DNA of 64,000 bases. It comes from Streptomyces sp. ISL-1 (GTDB taxonomy: Bacteria; Actinomycetota; Actinomycetes; Streptomycetales; Streptomycetaceae). Of this stretch, positions 27,210-34,580 are shown one piece after another (position 1 is the first letter of the stretch; each line of letters opens with the position of its first letter). The translations under genes were made by a program, and so were the position numbers. The DNA is taken from NCBI RefSeq assembly GCF_018614585.1, contig NZ_JAGGOI010000002.1, forward strand, positions 1 to 64,000, read 5' to 3'. Under the pieces are notes generated by a model. It had not been told where the DNA came from and did no database searches. It worked only from the letters and a program-made list of their open reading frames with translations.

Positions 27210-28040
27210 CTATTGGACACTCTGGCGACAGGGACCCGCGATCGAGGTGCCAAGCCAATCGATCGTTGCTGAGATGCCCTCGAGTATCGGTACAGGCTTC
27301 ACGGCCGGGAAAAGCGCTCGCAGGCGTGTGCCGTCGGCCTGGGAATGGGGGACATCTCCCACGCGAGTGGTCGTGTGCTTCCTCAGAGCACGGATTCCGG
27401 TTGTGGCCTCGATCGCAGGAATCAGGTCCAGAAGGGGCAGACGTGTCCCGAAGGCCAGGTTCACCGGGCGAAATTCGACAACCCGGCGCAGGAGCGCGTC
27501 GGTGAGTACACGGCAGACGGAACCTACGTACGTGAAGTCCCGCGTCTGAGTGCCGTCACCGTGCACGGTGACGGGCTGGCCGGCGAGCGTGGCGCTGATC
27601 CACTTCGGGATGACCGCGGCGTAGGGATGGTCGGCGCGCTGGCCGGGGCCGTAGACGTTGAAGAAGCGGAAGGGCAGGACTGGCAGGCCGTAGCTGTGGT
27701 GGTACGCGCCCAGGTATGCCTCGGTGGCGAGTTTGGTGACCGCGTACGGGCTCATCGGGGCGGTGGTGAGGTCCTCATGCTTCGGGAGGTGCGGGTTAGC
27801 ACCGTAGACGGATGATGAGGAAGCTGCGATCACGTGCAGGTTGTCAGCGCGGCGGGCGGCTTCGAGAACCTGGAGGGTTCCGGTCGCGTTGGCGTGGTGG
27901 CTGGCCACGGGGTCCTTCACGGAGCGCGGTACAGATGGCAGGGCGGCCAGATGGACGATCGCGTCCGCGCCGTGGAAGACCCGGTCCAGAAGCGCTGCGT
28001 CCTGGATGTCGCCTTCGATGAAGTGAGCATCGAGGCCCAT
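27210..28040 (-). pseudogene. NAD-dependent sugar epimerase/dehydratase lacking its nucleotide-binding N-terminus
   Basis: A 276-codon frame of the UDP-glucose 4-epimerase-like extended SDR family. Present are DAIVHLAALPSVPRSV (about residue 27), the SSSSVYG serine block, YAVTKLATE (the catalytic YxxxK), FRFFNVYGPGQR and GDGTQTRDFTYV. The first strand and the GxxGxxG loop are absent: the frame begins at GLDAHFIEGDI, about 50 residues into a normal protein. The break lies at about 28035, where a fragment of an integrative-element gene begins on the other strand. It is unlikely to bind NAD(P). Confidence 0.8.
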
Positions 28041-28142
28041 AAGGACCTGAAGCCCGGCTACGTCGCCGACTGGGCCGATCTGCCAGCGTGGCAGCAGGAG
28101 ACGGACTCGGACATCTTCGAGCGCATCGAGCAGACCGTCTGA
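28036..28142 (+). pseudogene. C-terminal fragment of an actinomycete integrative-element protein
   Basis: About 35 codons (KDLKPGYVADWADLP, then WQQETDSDIFERIEQ) match the conserved end of a small protein commonly found in AICE/pSAM2-type elements. The 5' part is missing at the junction with the epimerase remnant. A terminator hairpin follows 18 bases after the stop. Confidence 0.5.
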
Positions 28143-28159
28143 ACCCCGGGAACGACGAA

Positions 28160-28190
28160 GCCCCCGTCCGGACCGCCCCGGGACGGGGGC
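28160..28190 (+). terminator. Terminator hairpin after the integrative-element fragment
   Basis: A 10-bp perfect G+C-rich stem (28160-28169 with 28181-28190) with an 11-nt loop. Confidence 0.7.
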
Positions 28191-28319
28191 GCCTCCTTAC
28201 GTAGCCATCGAGGTAGCCACGGAAGCGCCCTCCCTGAACGTTTGCGCAGGTCATAGCGTTGCGGTGATTCTCCCCGGCGTACAGCCCGACTCGTCTGCCG
28301 TCACCTGCGGCTTTGCCTC

Positions 28320-28355
28320 GGAAAGGGCCTCTGACCTGCGCCGGAGGCCCTTTCC
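28320..28355. repeat. Inverted repeat near the integration scar
   Basis: A 12-bp perfect stem (28320-28331 with 28344-28355) just before a cluster of short direct repeats. It may be a terminator or part of an attP region. Confidence 0.6.
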
Positions 28356-28385
28356 GATCTTTCGGGGGCTTGCCGCGTTAGGCGG

Positions 28386-28440
28386 TGAAAAGTCCCTCGG
28401 AAGTCCCTCAGACAGCGCTGAAAGTCCCTGAAAAGTCCCA
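28386..28440 (+). repeat. Four AGTCCC direct repeats, candidate integrase arm-type sites
   Basis: (A)AAGTCCC-type hexamer cores occur at 28391, 28402, 28423 and 28434, all on the same strand, within about 50 bp. Short reiterated sites next to a tRNA-derived core are how tyrosine integrases arrange arm-type binding sites in attP, and a tRNA-Thr scar lies 130 bp further on. The binding role is inferred. Confidence 0.5.
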
Positions 28441-28571
28441 GGAGCAGAGGGGTGAGCGACGCCTTCGGACTGGTTCGGATCGATGAGACATAGCGCTGTT
28501 GCTCTACGCCCGTGACCCTGCAACTGCCGTGAGGCAGGACGTGGTCTGTGGTGGAGGGGTCTGGACACGCT

Positions 28572-28591
28572 GCACTCGTAATGCGTAGGTC
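28572..28591 (+). other. att scar: anticodon-arm fragment of tRNA-Thr(CGT)
   Basis: GCACTCGTAATGCGTAGGTC is the anticodon stem-loop and following bases of an actinobacterial tRNA-Thr with anticodon CGT (28577-28579). The 5' half of the tRNA is absent and the T-arm that should follow is degenerate, so this is not a functional tRNA but a likely integration-site relic. The rest of 28.14-28.74 kb shows no gene. Confidence 0.55.
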
Positions 28592-28741
28592 AGAGGTTTG
28601 GTTTCTGTGACGAGAATCGAGCTCTAAGCCTCTGAACTGGTCTTTTGTGTTTTGGGGCGGCTGGCTCCGCCTTATATCAGGGGTCGCCGGTGGAAAAACG
28701 TGGGACAGCCGTGCAGTTAAATCGGGTCCCCCGGCTGCGCT

Positions 28742-29035
28742 ATGGTGCGGCGTCGGGACCAGGACGGGGGTGCTCGGTGGCGGCGGTGCAGGGGCTCAAG
28801 GCCGGTGATCGGCGGGTACGTGCTGCATGGCAGGCTCGGTGCCGGGGGCATGGGCGAGGTCTTCCTCGGCCGGTCGCGCGGCGGGCGCCGGGTCACGGTG
28901 AAGGTCGTACGGCCGTACATCGCCGACGAGCCGGGCTTTCGTGCTCGCTTCCGCCGCGAGGTGGAGGCCGCCCGGTGCGGCCTCGTTGGAAGCTGTACCG
29001 CCCGTACCCTTCGTAGTGTCTATGGCGTCACATAG
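28742..29035 (+). pseudogene. Serine/threonine protein kinase, N-terminal fragment
   Basis: The glycine-rich ATP loop (GRLGAGGMGEVFLGRSRGG), the VAIK-like lysine segment (VTVKVVRPYIADEPGF) and the following helix (RARFRREVEAA) of an actinobacterial PknB-like kinase are readable, then homology stops at about 28975. The N-terminus is also frameshifted relative to the expected LKAGDPxxIGGY start. Less than a third of a kinase domain remains, so it is non-functional. It ends 30 bp before the isolated rpoA gene, showing that rpoA does not sit in a ribosomal operon here. Confidence 0.75.
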
Positions 29036-29064
29036 CGGGCGCCGAACACTGGAGGTAATACCTC

Positions 29065-30078
29065 GTGCTGATTGCTCAGCGTCCGTCTTTGACCGAAGAG
29101 GTCGTCGACGAGTTCCGTTCCCGGTTCGTGATCGAGCCGTTGGAGCCGGGCTTCGGTTACACCCTCGGTAACTCGCTCCGTCGTACGCTCCTGTCCTCGA
29201 TCCCCGGTGCTGCGGTTACCAGCGTCCGGGTCGAGGGTGTCGTGCACGAGTTCACCACCGTGCCGGGCGTCAAGGAGGACGTCACCGACCTGATCCTGAA
29301 CATCAAGCAGTTGGTCGTCTCCTCGGAGCAGGACGAGCCGGTCGTGATGTACCTGCGTAAGCAGGGTCCCGGCCTGGTCGCCGCTGCTGACGTCGCCCCG
29401 CCGGCCGGTGTCGAGGTGCACAACCCCGACCTCGTCCTCGCCACGCTCAACGGCAAGGGCAGGCTGGAGATGGAGCTGACCGTCGAGCGGGGCCGCGGTT
29501 ACGTCTCCGCCGTGCAGAACAAGCAGGTGGGACAGGAGATCGGTCGTATCCCGGTCGACTCGATCTACTCGCCGGTTCTGAAGGTCACGTACAAGGTCGA
29601 GGCCACGCGTGTCGAGCAGCGCACCGACTTCGACAAGCTGATCGTCGACGTCGAGACCAAGCAGGCCATGCGTCCGCGTGACGCCATGGCTTCGGCCGGT
29701 AAGACCCTGGTCGAGCTGTTCGGTCTGGCCCGCGAGCTGAACATCGACGCCGAGGGCGTCGACATGGGCCCGTCCCCCACGGACGCCGCCCTCGCCGCCG
29801 ACCTGGCGCTGCCGATCGAGGAGCTGGAGCTCACGGTCCGCTCGTACAACTGCCTCAAGCGTGAGGGCGTCCACTCCGTGGGTGAGCTCCTGGCGCGCTC
29901 CGAGGCCGACCTGCTCGACATCCGCAACTTCGGTGCGAAGTCGATCGACGAGGTCAAGGTGAAGCTGGCCGGCATGGGCCTGGGGCTCAAGGACAGCCCG
30001 CCCGGATTCGACCCGACGGCCGCTGCCGACGCCTTCGGCGCCGCGGACACGGGTTTCGTCGAGACCGAGCAGTACTGA
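29065..30078 (+). CDS. rpoA: RNA polymerase alpha subunit, isolated extra copy
   Basis: A complete 337-residue alpha subunit. The N-terminal dimerisation domain (about 1-230) carries [20 protein letters not shown] and [12 protein letters not shown] linker follows, then the C-terminal domain (about 250-320) with the UP-element/activator-binding helices ([23 protein letters not shown] and [16 protein letters not shown]). No frameshift or stop is present and the sequence is close to the housekeeping Streptomyces protein as I remember it. Differences are mostly conservative, such as Val for Ile, plus a few residues missing near the C-terminus. The GTG start has GGAGG nine bases upstream. The usual neighbours (infA, rpsM, rpsK, rpsD, rplQ) are all absent: a broken kinase lies before and a broken SLOG-like gene after. 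It is therefore almost certainly a second rpoA, and its role is unknown. Confidence 0.93.
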   Translation: MLIAQRPSLTEEVVDEFRSRFVIEPLEPGFGYTLGNSLRRTLLSSIPGAAVTSVRVEGVVHEFTTVPGVKEDVTDLILNIKQLVVSSEQDEPVVMYLRKQGPGLVAAADVAPPAGVEVHNPDLVLATLNGKGRLEMELTVERGRGYVSAVQNKQVGQEIGRIPVDSIYSPVLKVTYKVEATRVEQRTDFDKLIVDVETKQAMRPRDAMASAGKTLVELFGLARELNIDAEGVDMGPSPTDAALAADLALPIEELELTVRSYNCLKREGVHSVGELLARSEADLLDIRNFGAKSIDEVKVKLAGMGLGLKDSPPGFDPTAAADAFGAADTGFVETEQY

Positions 30079-30261
30079 ACGCTGTCAGGTCGCGCGGGAG
30101 CCGGGAGTCCCCCGGACCGGGCGGCCAGGTGCACGACGAGCTCTTCAGGCTGGACCAGTCTTGCGAGGGGCAGGGCTCATGTCCTCGGACTCCGGCCGGT
30201 AGGGCATGGGGACTTCACGGTCGTGACGGGCAGGCTGCTGGAGGCTGAACTGGCCTGTGTG

Positions 30262-30590
30262 CTGGCGTGATTCGCGCCGCAGGGGTTGATCGGTAGGGTG
30301 CGGGCCGACGCGGGACTGCCATCGGTTTTCCCGCGGGTCGTCCGGAATACGGGCGGCCCGCTGGTGGTCGTTCTGCCTACGCAGGAGGCGGTGCCCGCGC
30401 CGCTGGCGAGGCACGACCGTACGGCGGCGGGTGAACTGCCGCTCCTGGCCGATCACGTACGGCTGCTGGACTTTGACCCGCGCGATCCCGACGCCTGCGC
30501 GGCGGCCGACGAGTAGATCGTCGATACTTGCCGCAGCGTGGTGGCGGTGTGGGACGGTTCGCTGTCCACGGCCCGTGAGGGTGTCGGACA
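30262..30590 (+). pseudogene. SLOG-like nucleotide-binding protein remnant with in-frame stop
   Basis: A reading frame with GGPLVVVLPTQEAVPAPL, then ADHVRLLDFDPRDPDACAAADE, a TAG at about 30514, and in the same frame IVDTCRSVVAVWDGSLSTAREG. The last block matches the IVDxCDxLIAVWDG motif of a common actinobacterial family thought to bind nucleotides (SLOG-type Rossmann). The nonsense codon and lost ends mark it as a pseudogene. The assignment is from recalled motif only. Confidence 0.5.
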
Positions 30591-30847
30591 GCCCCGAGGC
30601 CCGATGGCTCTTCCCCGGCCGCCGAGCCGGACAGCCCATGACCACAGAAACCATCGAACTCCGGCTCCGCCGTCTGGGCTTCCCCACCCAGCGAGGATGC
30701 ACAGCGGCGATCCGCCACCTCGTCCTCCAGGCCCCGGCAACCGTGATCGCCCGCATGCTCGGCTACCACGATAAGACCATCGCCCAGCTTGCAGCCGAGG
30801 CCGGAGGCACCTGGCGCCACTACGCTCCCGGCGACCGCACACGGTGA
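30586..30847 (+). pseudogene. Tyrosine recombinase-like C-terminal fragment (copy 1)
   Basis: The frame SPEARWLFPGRRAGQPMTTETIELRLRRLG, TAAIRHLVLQAPATVIARMLGYHDKT resembles the catalytic-domain tail of integrase-like proteins (R..H/LA..lGH pattern) widespread as remnants in Streptomyces. Only about 85 codons remain. A second, more degraded copy of its last 50 codons lies at 31739-31893, on the other side of the SET-domain gene. Confidence 0.55.
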
Positions 30848-30850
30848 CCC

Positions 30851-30880
30851 CGTGAGCCTTTTCCAACCTCACGGCGAGGT
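30851..30880 (+). repeat. Solitary left end of the IS5-type element
   Basis: GTGAGCCTTTTCCAACCTCA and the next bases resemble the left terminus of the complete IS at 32844 (ACTGAGCCATTTCCAACCTG), but no transposase follows. It is probably a relic of a second insertion. Confidence 0.5.
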
Positions 30881-30956
30881 GTGGTGATGGACGAGGACGG
30901 CCTTCCGAGCCTGGGAGTCCCTTGTCCAGGGGGCAGTCGAGGCCTTCTCGGTCATG

Positions 30957-31478
30957 TCACCGGACTCTGGGCGGCGTCCTTCGCTCGATCAGCGCGACCT
31001 GGCCGGCCTGCTCGGTAACGGGCGGGTTGTCGATGTCGGTGAGATAGGGGGCGACGAAGCCGTGGTAGTCCGCTTTGCGCTCGGCTGGTAGATCCTTCCA
31101 GCCGGTGATGCGGTCACGGCAGCGCGGTGAGCCGCACTGACAGTGGGCGGCGAAGTGATCGACGGAGTAATTCCGCATGGCGTAGTCGAAAGTGATCTCC
31201 TGGCCTGCTGTGATGGGCCGGCGGGCGATGAGGTCGTGGGCGCCGCTGGCGTTGAGGCGGATTCCGCAGTTCGGCTCGCAGGAGTGGTTCACCTTGGGGA
31301 TGAGCCCGCTGTGCAGCACGAACCGTTTCTCGCCGACCTGGGAGGCATGGGAGTGGTTGTGGTCCAGCTCGCGGTCGATGACACCGACCATCACTGTCTT
31401 GCCGACCTGGAAGGACCGGGTGGCGAACACGCCTTCCCCCTTGGCGTCGGTTCGCTGGAGTTCGTAGCCGTCGTTCAC
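30957..31478 (-). CDS. SET-domain protein (putative protein-lysine methyltransferase)
   Basis: A 173-residue protein spanning one SET domain plus post-SET motif. The landmarks are GEGVFATRSFQVGKTV (start of the fold, about residue 13), KVNHSCEPNCGIRL (the NHSCxPN SAM/lysine pocket, about 80), GQEITFDYAM (catalytic Tyr, about 113) and a Cys-x-Cys-x4-Cys zinc site (CQCGSPRC, about 133). SET enzymes methylate lysine side chains; bacterial members are few and their targets mostly unknown. The GTG start follows a purine-rich AGAGCAGG. It is intact but isolated, flanked on both sides by copies of the same integrase-like fragment, which implies arrival by recombination. Confidence 0.85.
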   Translation of the reverse strand: MNDGYELQRTDAKGEGVFATRSFQVGKTVMVGVIDRELDHNHSHASQVGEKRFVLHSGLIPKVNHSCEPNCGIRLNASGAHDLIARRPITAGQEITFDYAMRNYSVDHFAAHCQCGSPRCRDRITGWKDLPAERKADYHGFVAPYLTDIDNPPVTEQAGQVALIERRTPPRVR

Positions 31479-31738
31479 GCTGCCTGCTCTCTGCAGCTCT
31501 ACCCGCGAGCCGATCACGGATGAAGCGGGCGTTCCCTACGCCGGGGACCATCCGCAGGGCATGGCACGAATGATCGATTCCGACTGATCGTCTGCAAGAT
31601 ACCCAAGTGGCGCGACACCTCACGACGCTACTTTGCGCCTGATATCCGGCCCATCGGCAAGGCCGAATCGAGACGGCCAGACGCCTCAGCGGCTGGTCGC
31701 ACTACGCAGCCGCCCGAGCGTTCAATCCGGGTCTACTC

Positions 31739-31893
31739 AGCGGGGACGCACCGCAGCCATCCGTCACCGTGTCCTCCAGACACCTGCACCCGTGGTCGCC
31801 CGCATGCTCATCTACCACGGCGACACCACCGGCCACCTCGCCGATGAGGCCGGAGGGCCCGGCGTACTATGCCCAGGCGATCACACACGGTGA
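31739..31893 (+). pseudogene. Tyrosine recombinase-like C-terminal fragment (copy 2, degraded)
   Basis: RGRTAAIRHRVLQTPAPVVARMLIYHGDTTGHLADEAGG is a clear diverged duplicate of the fragment ending at 30847 (RGCTAAIRHLVLQAPATVIARMLGYHDKTIAQLAAEAGG). Both end in PGDxTR and a stop. The stretch 31479-31738 between it and the SET gene contains nothing recognisable. Confidence 0.55.
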
Positions 31894-31968
31894 CTGCGAA
31901 CCCTCGCACGCAGACGAATTTCGCGTCAGCTGTTTACGCGAGGTCGCCAGTTCTGGACCCCTCGTACG

Positions 31969-32226
31969 GACGCCGCGGTGTTGGGGCCCGCGGGCGCCGA
32001 GAGTGTAGTCACCTACGAGGCCGACGTGATCGGCCCCGAATCCCCTGCGGGGTGGAGCGTGATCGTCACGGGAGTGGCAACCCTGGAACGGGACAACGGG
32101 CAAGCGGCCCACTGGCAGAGGGTGTTGACTCCCTGGATCGGAGGGCAGAAGAGCTACGTCGTACGGATCAGGCCCGATCTGGTCACCGAATACCGTCTGG
32201 CCCCGGCCCCGCAGCCCGCGATGTAA
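31969..32226 (+). pseudogene. Pyridoxamine 5'-phosphate oxidase-family protein, C-terminal half
   Basis: About 82 codons reading SVVTYEADVIGPESPAGWSV, VTGVATLERD and SYVVRIRPDLVTEYRLAP match the second half of the small flavin-binding PPOX proteins abundant in Streptomyces. The N-terminal barrel half, with the flavin contacts, is missing. No ribosome binding site precedes the first possible start at 31978. Confidence 0.65.
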
Positions 32227-32309
32227 GCCGTTTCCGGCGGGCGTGAACGCGTTCACGGACTGTGGGCCCACCGCTCGCGGGGAGGCCTCATGCACGTCTC
32301 ATCCTTGGA

Positions 32310-32412
32310 TGAGCTGGTGCCCTGGGACTGCGGCTGCTGCTGTCCGCCCTGTTCATCCCGGTGCTCGTGTCCGCGGTCGTGTGGGCCGCGGCTGGCGGAG
32401 GTGTTCCCGCGT
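32310..32412 (+). pseudogene. Small membrane-protein tail (DUF6343-like), fragment
   Basis: About 34 codons encode one transmembrane helix (LRLLLSALFIPVLVSAVVWA) and a short tail before TGA. It resembles the end of small Streptomyces membrane proteins, but no start codon or upstream part fits. The remainder of 32.23-32.60 kb is empty. Confidence 0.3.
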
Positions 32413-32600
32413 GAGCTGTGTGACACGAGCCGCAGGCGGCGGCCCGTCCGGAGCCGCGCCAGCTGAGTGATTGATGTATGCCGGTCGAGTCCCGGTGGAC
32501 GTGCCGCGGCAGGTCCGGCGCGGCTCCTCGCTACCGTCCAGGAAGGTCGGCCAAAGGCCCCTGTCTTGTCCATGCACCCAATAACGAGGAGCTGACGTTC

Positions 32601-32834
32601 ATGGCCGTGTGCGAGGTCTGCAACAACGACTACGAGATGGCGTTCGAGGTTCATGCCGCAGGAGCTGTCCACACCTTCGACAGCATCGAGTGCGCCGCCC
32701 AGAGGTTGGCACCGATCTGCGACAACTGCCAGTGCCGTATCCTCGGCCACGGCCTTCAAGCGGACGGACAATTTTTCTGCTGCGCGCATTGCGCGCGCCA
32801 GAGGGGCTTTGCGCAACTCGTCGATCACGTCTGA
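32601..32834 (+). CDS. Metallothionein-like zinc-ribbon protein
   Basis: A 77-residue cytosolic protein with eight to nine cysteines in CxxC pairs: CEVCNNDY (residues 4-7), a Cys/His-containing middle (FDSIECAAQRLAPICDNCQC) and FFCCAHCARQ near the end. The arrangement and the GNDY-, HTFDSxEC- and GHG-type stretches match proteins commonly labelled bacterial metallothionein in actinobacteria; zinc binding is expected. The start is well supported (GAGGAG seven bases before the ATG). It lies directly next to the IS5-type element and shares no operon with it. Confidence 0.75.
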   Translation: MAVCEVCNNDYEMAFEVHAAGAVHTFDSIECAAQRLAPICDNCQCRILGHGLQADGQFFCCAHCARQRGFAQLVDHV

Positions 32835-32843
32835 GAGGCCATC

Positions 32844-33742
32844 CACTGAGCCATTTCCAACCTGGCGGCGACGCTGGGACGTTGGGGGCTTTGGGCTGTA
32901 CGGAACGACGAAGCTCCTGGTAGACGGGTTCTCGACCAAGATCACCCACGTCCACCAGGAGCTTCGCGTGTTTGGTCTACCCATCGTCGATCGATCTGTC
33001 CAGCCGCACCTTGCGGTATCTGAGCAGGCAGCTCGCCGTCCGGCAGAGGGAGATCGGTACGCGGTGGCGGCGCCTGTCCGCCGGCCAGCAGGCTCTGCTG
33101 TCTCTCGCTCATCTTCGGTGCGGGGACACCTACGCCCAGCTCGCCGCCGGGTTCGGCGTCGGCATCGCGACCGTCTACCGCTACATACGCGAGGCCATCG
33201 AAGTGCTGGCGGCCCTCGCCCCGACTCTGGCCGAGGTGATGAAGACGGCCGCGCGCAAGGCGTTCGTGATCCTGGACGGCACCCTGCTGCCGATCGACCG
33301 GATCGCCGCCGACACCCCGTACTACTCCGGCAAGCACAAGCGCCATGGCATGAACGTCCAGGTCCTCACTGATCCGTTCGGCCGCCTGCTGTGGGCATCA
33401 CCGGCCCTGCCCGGCGCCACCCACGACCTGACAGCAGCCCGTTCCCACGGCATCATCGACGCCCTTGCCGCCGCAGGGTTGAAGTGCTGGGCGGACAAGG
33501 CCTACCAGGGTGCCGGCCGACCGGTCCGCGTACCCTTCCGAGGACGTCGCCTCAAGCGATGGAAGCGACGGTACAACAGCAGCCACGCCAAGATCCGCTG
33601 CGTCGGCGAGCAGGCCATGGCCACGCTGAAGACCTGGCGCCTGCTGCGAAAACTCCGCTGCAGCACAAACCGGATCACCGACATCGTGAAGGCCGTCCTC
33701 GTCCTTCACCACGCCTCAGCATGAGGTGGAAAAGGCTCAGTG
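32844..33742 (+). mobile_element. IS5-family-type insertion sequence (about 899 bp)
   Basis: One transposase gene is bounded by imperfect terminal inverted repeats: CACTGAGCCATTTCCAACCT at the left and the complement of CACTGAGCCTTTTCCACCTC at the right. No clear target duplication was seen. It sits 155 bp downstream of the lstF stop codon and could be mobile, since both ends and the transposase are intact. Confidence 0.8.
32972..33724 (+). CDS. Transposase of the IS5-type element (DDE_Tnp_4/HARBI1-like)
   Basis: A 250-residue transposase. The N-terminal helix-turn-helix covers about residues 35-75 (RLSAGQQALLSLAHLRCGDTYAQLAAGFGVGIATVYRYI). The DDE domain has VILDGTLLPIDRI (first Asp, about 98), CWADKAYQGAG (second Asp, about 168) and AKIRCVGEQAMATLKTWR (Glu, about 207). 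A TTG at 32972, ten bases after AGGAG, is the best start; a GTG four bases earlier is in another frame. The reading frame is intact. Confidence 0.85.
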   Translation: MVYPSSIDLSSRTLRYLSRQLAVRQREIGTRWRRLSAGQQALLSLAHLRCGDTYAQLAAGFGVGIATVYRYIREAIEVLAALAPTLAEVMKTAARKAFVILDGTLLPIDRIAADTPYYSGKHKRHGMNVQVLTDPFGRLLWASPALPGATHDLTAARSHGIIDALAAAGLKCWADKAYQGAGRPVRVPFRGRRLKRWKRRYNSSHAKIRCVGEQAMATLKTWRLLRKLRCSTNRITDIVKAVLVLHHASA

Positions 33743-33850
33743 CGCTTCCTTCCGATGTCCCCCGTGGCCTTCTTCCTTGTGGCCTTGGCGAACCGTAGGC
33801 GAGGCCGGCATCGGCGCGGTCCTGACAGATGTCAGGGGTGCGGAGCCCAT

Positions 33851-33881
33851 GCGCCGGCTCGGGCCGGGCCGAGTGGCGCGC
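33851..33881. terminator. Possible terminator after lstF
   Basis: An imperfect GC-rich hairpin (GCGCCGGCTCGG pairing with CCGAGTGGCGCGC, 33851-33881) lies 16 bp past the lstF stop codon. Confidence 0.4.
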
Positions 33882-33896
33882 GGATGACTGCCCGCG

Positions 33897-34580
33897 TCAT
33901 CGCAGGGCTGTGGCGAGCTCCGGGAGGTAGCCGGCCAGGAAACCCAGGTCGGTGGCGCGGGCGAAGTTCGGGTGGCTGCGGTGCTGGGGGAGGCGCGCCA
34001 GTGCCTTGCGGCCGAAGTAGTCGCCGTCGTCCGCGCCGGTGGGCGGGGTGGGCTCTCCGGCCCAGGCGGGGTCGGCTGCCACGAGGGGCACACAGCGCTC
34101 GAAAAGCTGGTGGCAGGTCTGCAATCCGCGGCGCAGCACCACGTGGTACGGCTCGTCCGGGCCGATTGGATAGGAATTGGCGGCCAGAGGGGGGCCGGTG
34201 TCGATGCCCTCATCCACCTGGTGGAGCGTCGCGGCGAACTCCCGCTCGCCGTGCAGCATCGCGTACACCAGGGCTACTTCGGGCAGCCCCCGATAGGCAG
34301 GCAGCGGGCCGTGGTGGATGTTGAGGATGCGCAGTCCGGTGGACAACACCGGTGTGCGGAAGATCATCCGGTTGTTGAGCGACCAGACGACGCCGTCCGT
34401 GCTGGCGGCGACCAGCTCGGCGGCTACGGAGTTGACGTCCGCGACGGCACGAATGGGAACGTCGGGTCGAGCAGCCTCTGCGGCGGGGGCAGGGCCGCAG
34501 ACCAGGTCCACGGGCAGGTTGTGGTCGAGTGTGTGCTGTACGGCGCGCCAGAGCAGCGCGCCCTCTCCGACGAAGATCAC
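33897..34580 (-). CDS. lstF: Formyltransferase (N-formylation of the aminoacyl side chain)
   Basis: A 227-residue protein of the 10-formyl-tetrahydrofolate-dependent formyltransferase family, related to methionyl-tRNA formyltransferase but shorter. The active-site stretch LNIHHGPLPAYRGLPE (about residues 95-110) supplies the conserved Asn/His region, and HQVDEGIDTGPPLA (about 132) is the second family block. In lipstatin biosynthesis LstF formylates the amino group of the leucyl side chain. The GTG start overlaps the lstE stop (GTGA), making it the last gene of the coupled operon. Confidence 0.9.
   Translation of the reverse strand: MIFVGEGALLWRAVQHTLDHNLPVDLVCGPAPAAEAARPDVPIRAVADVNSVAAELVAASTDGVVWSLNNRMIFRTPVLSTGLRILNIHHGPLPAYRGLPEVALVYAMLHGEREFAATLHQVDEGIDTGPPLAANSYPIGPDEPYHVVLRRGLQTCHQLFERCVPLVAADPAWAGEPTPPTGADDGDYFGRKALARLPQHRSHPNFARATDLGFLAGYLPELATALR

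Noticed and set aside
28386..28440. A CRISPR array or replication iterons
   Set aside because: The repeats are only 6-8 bp with irregular 11-21 bp spacing and no cas or rep gene is nearby; integrase arm sites fit better.
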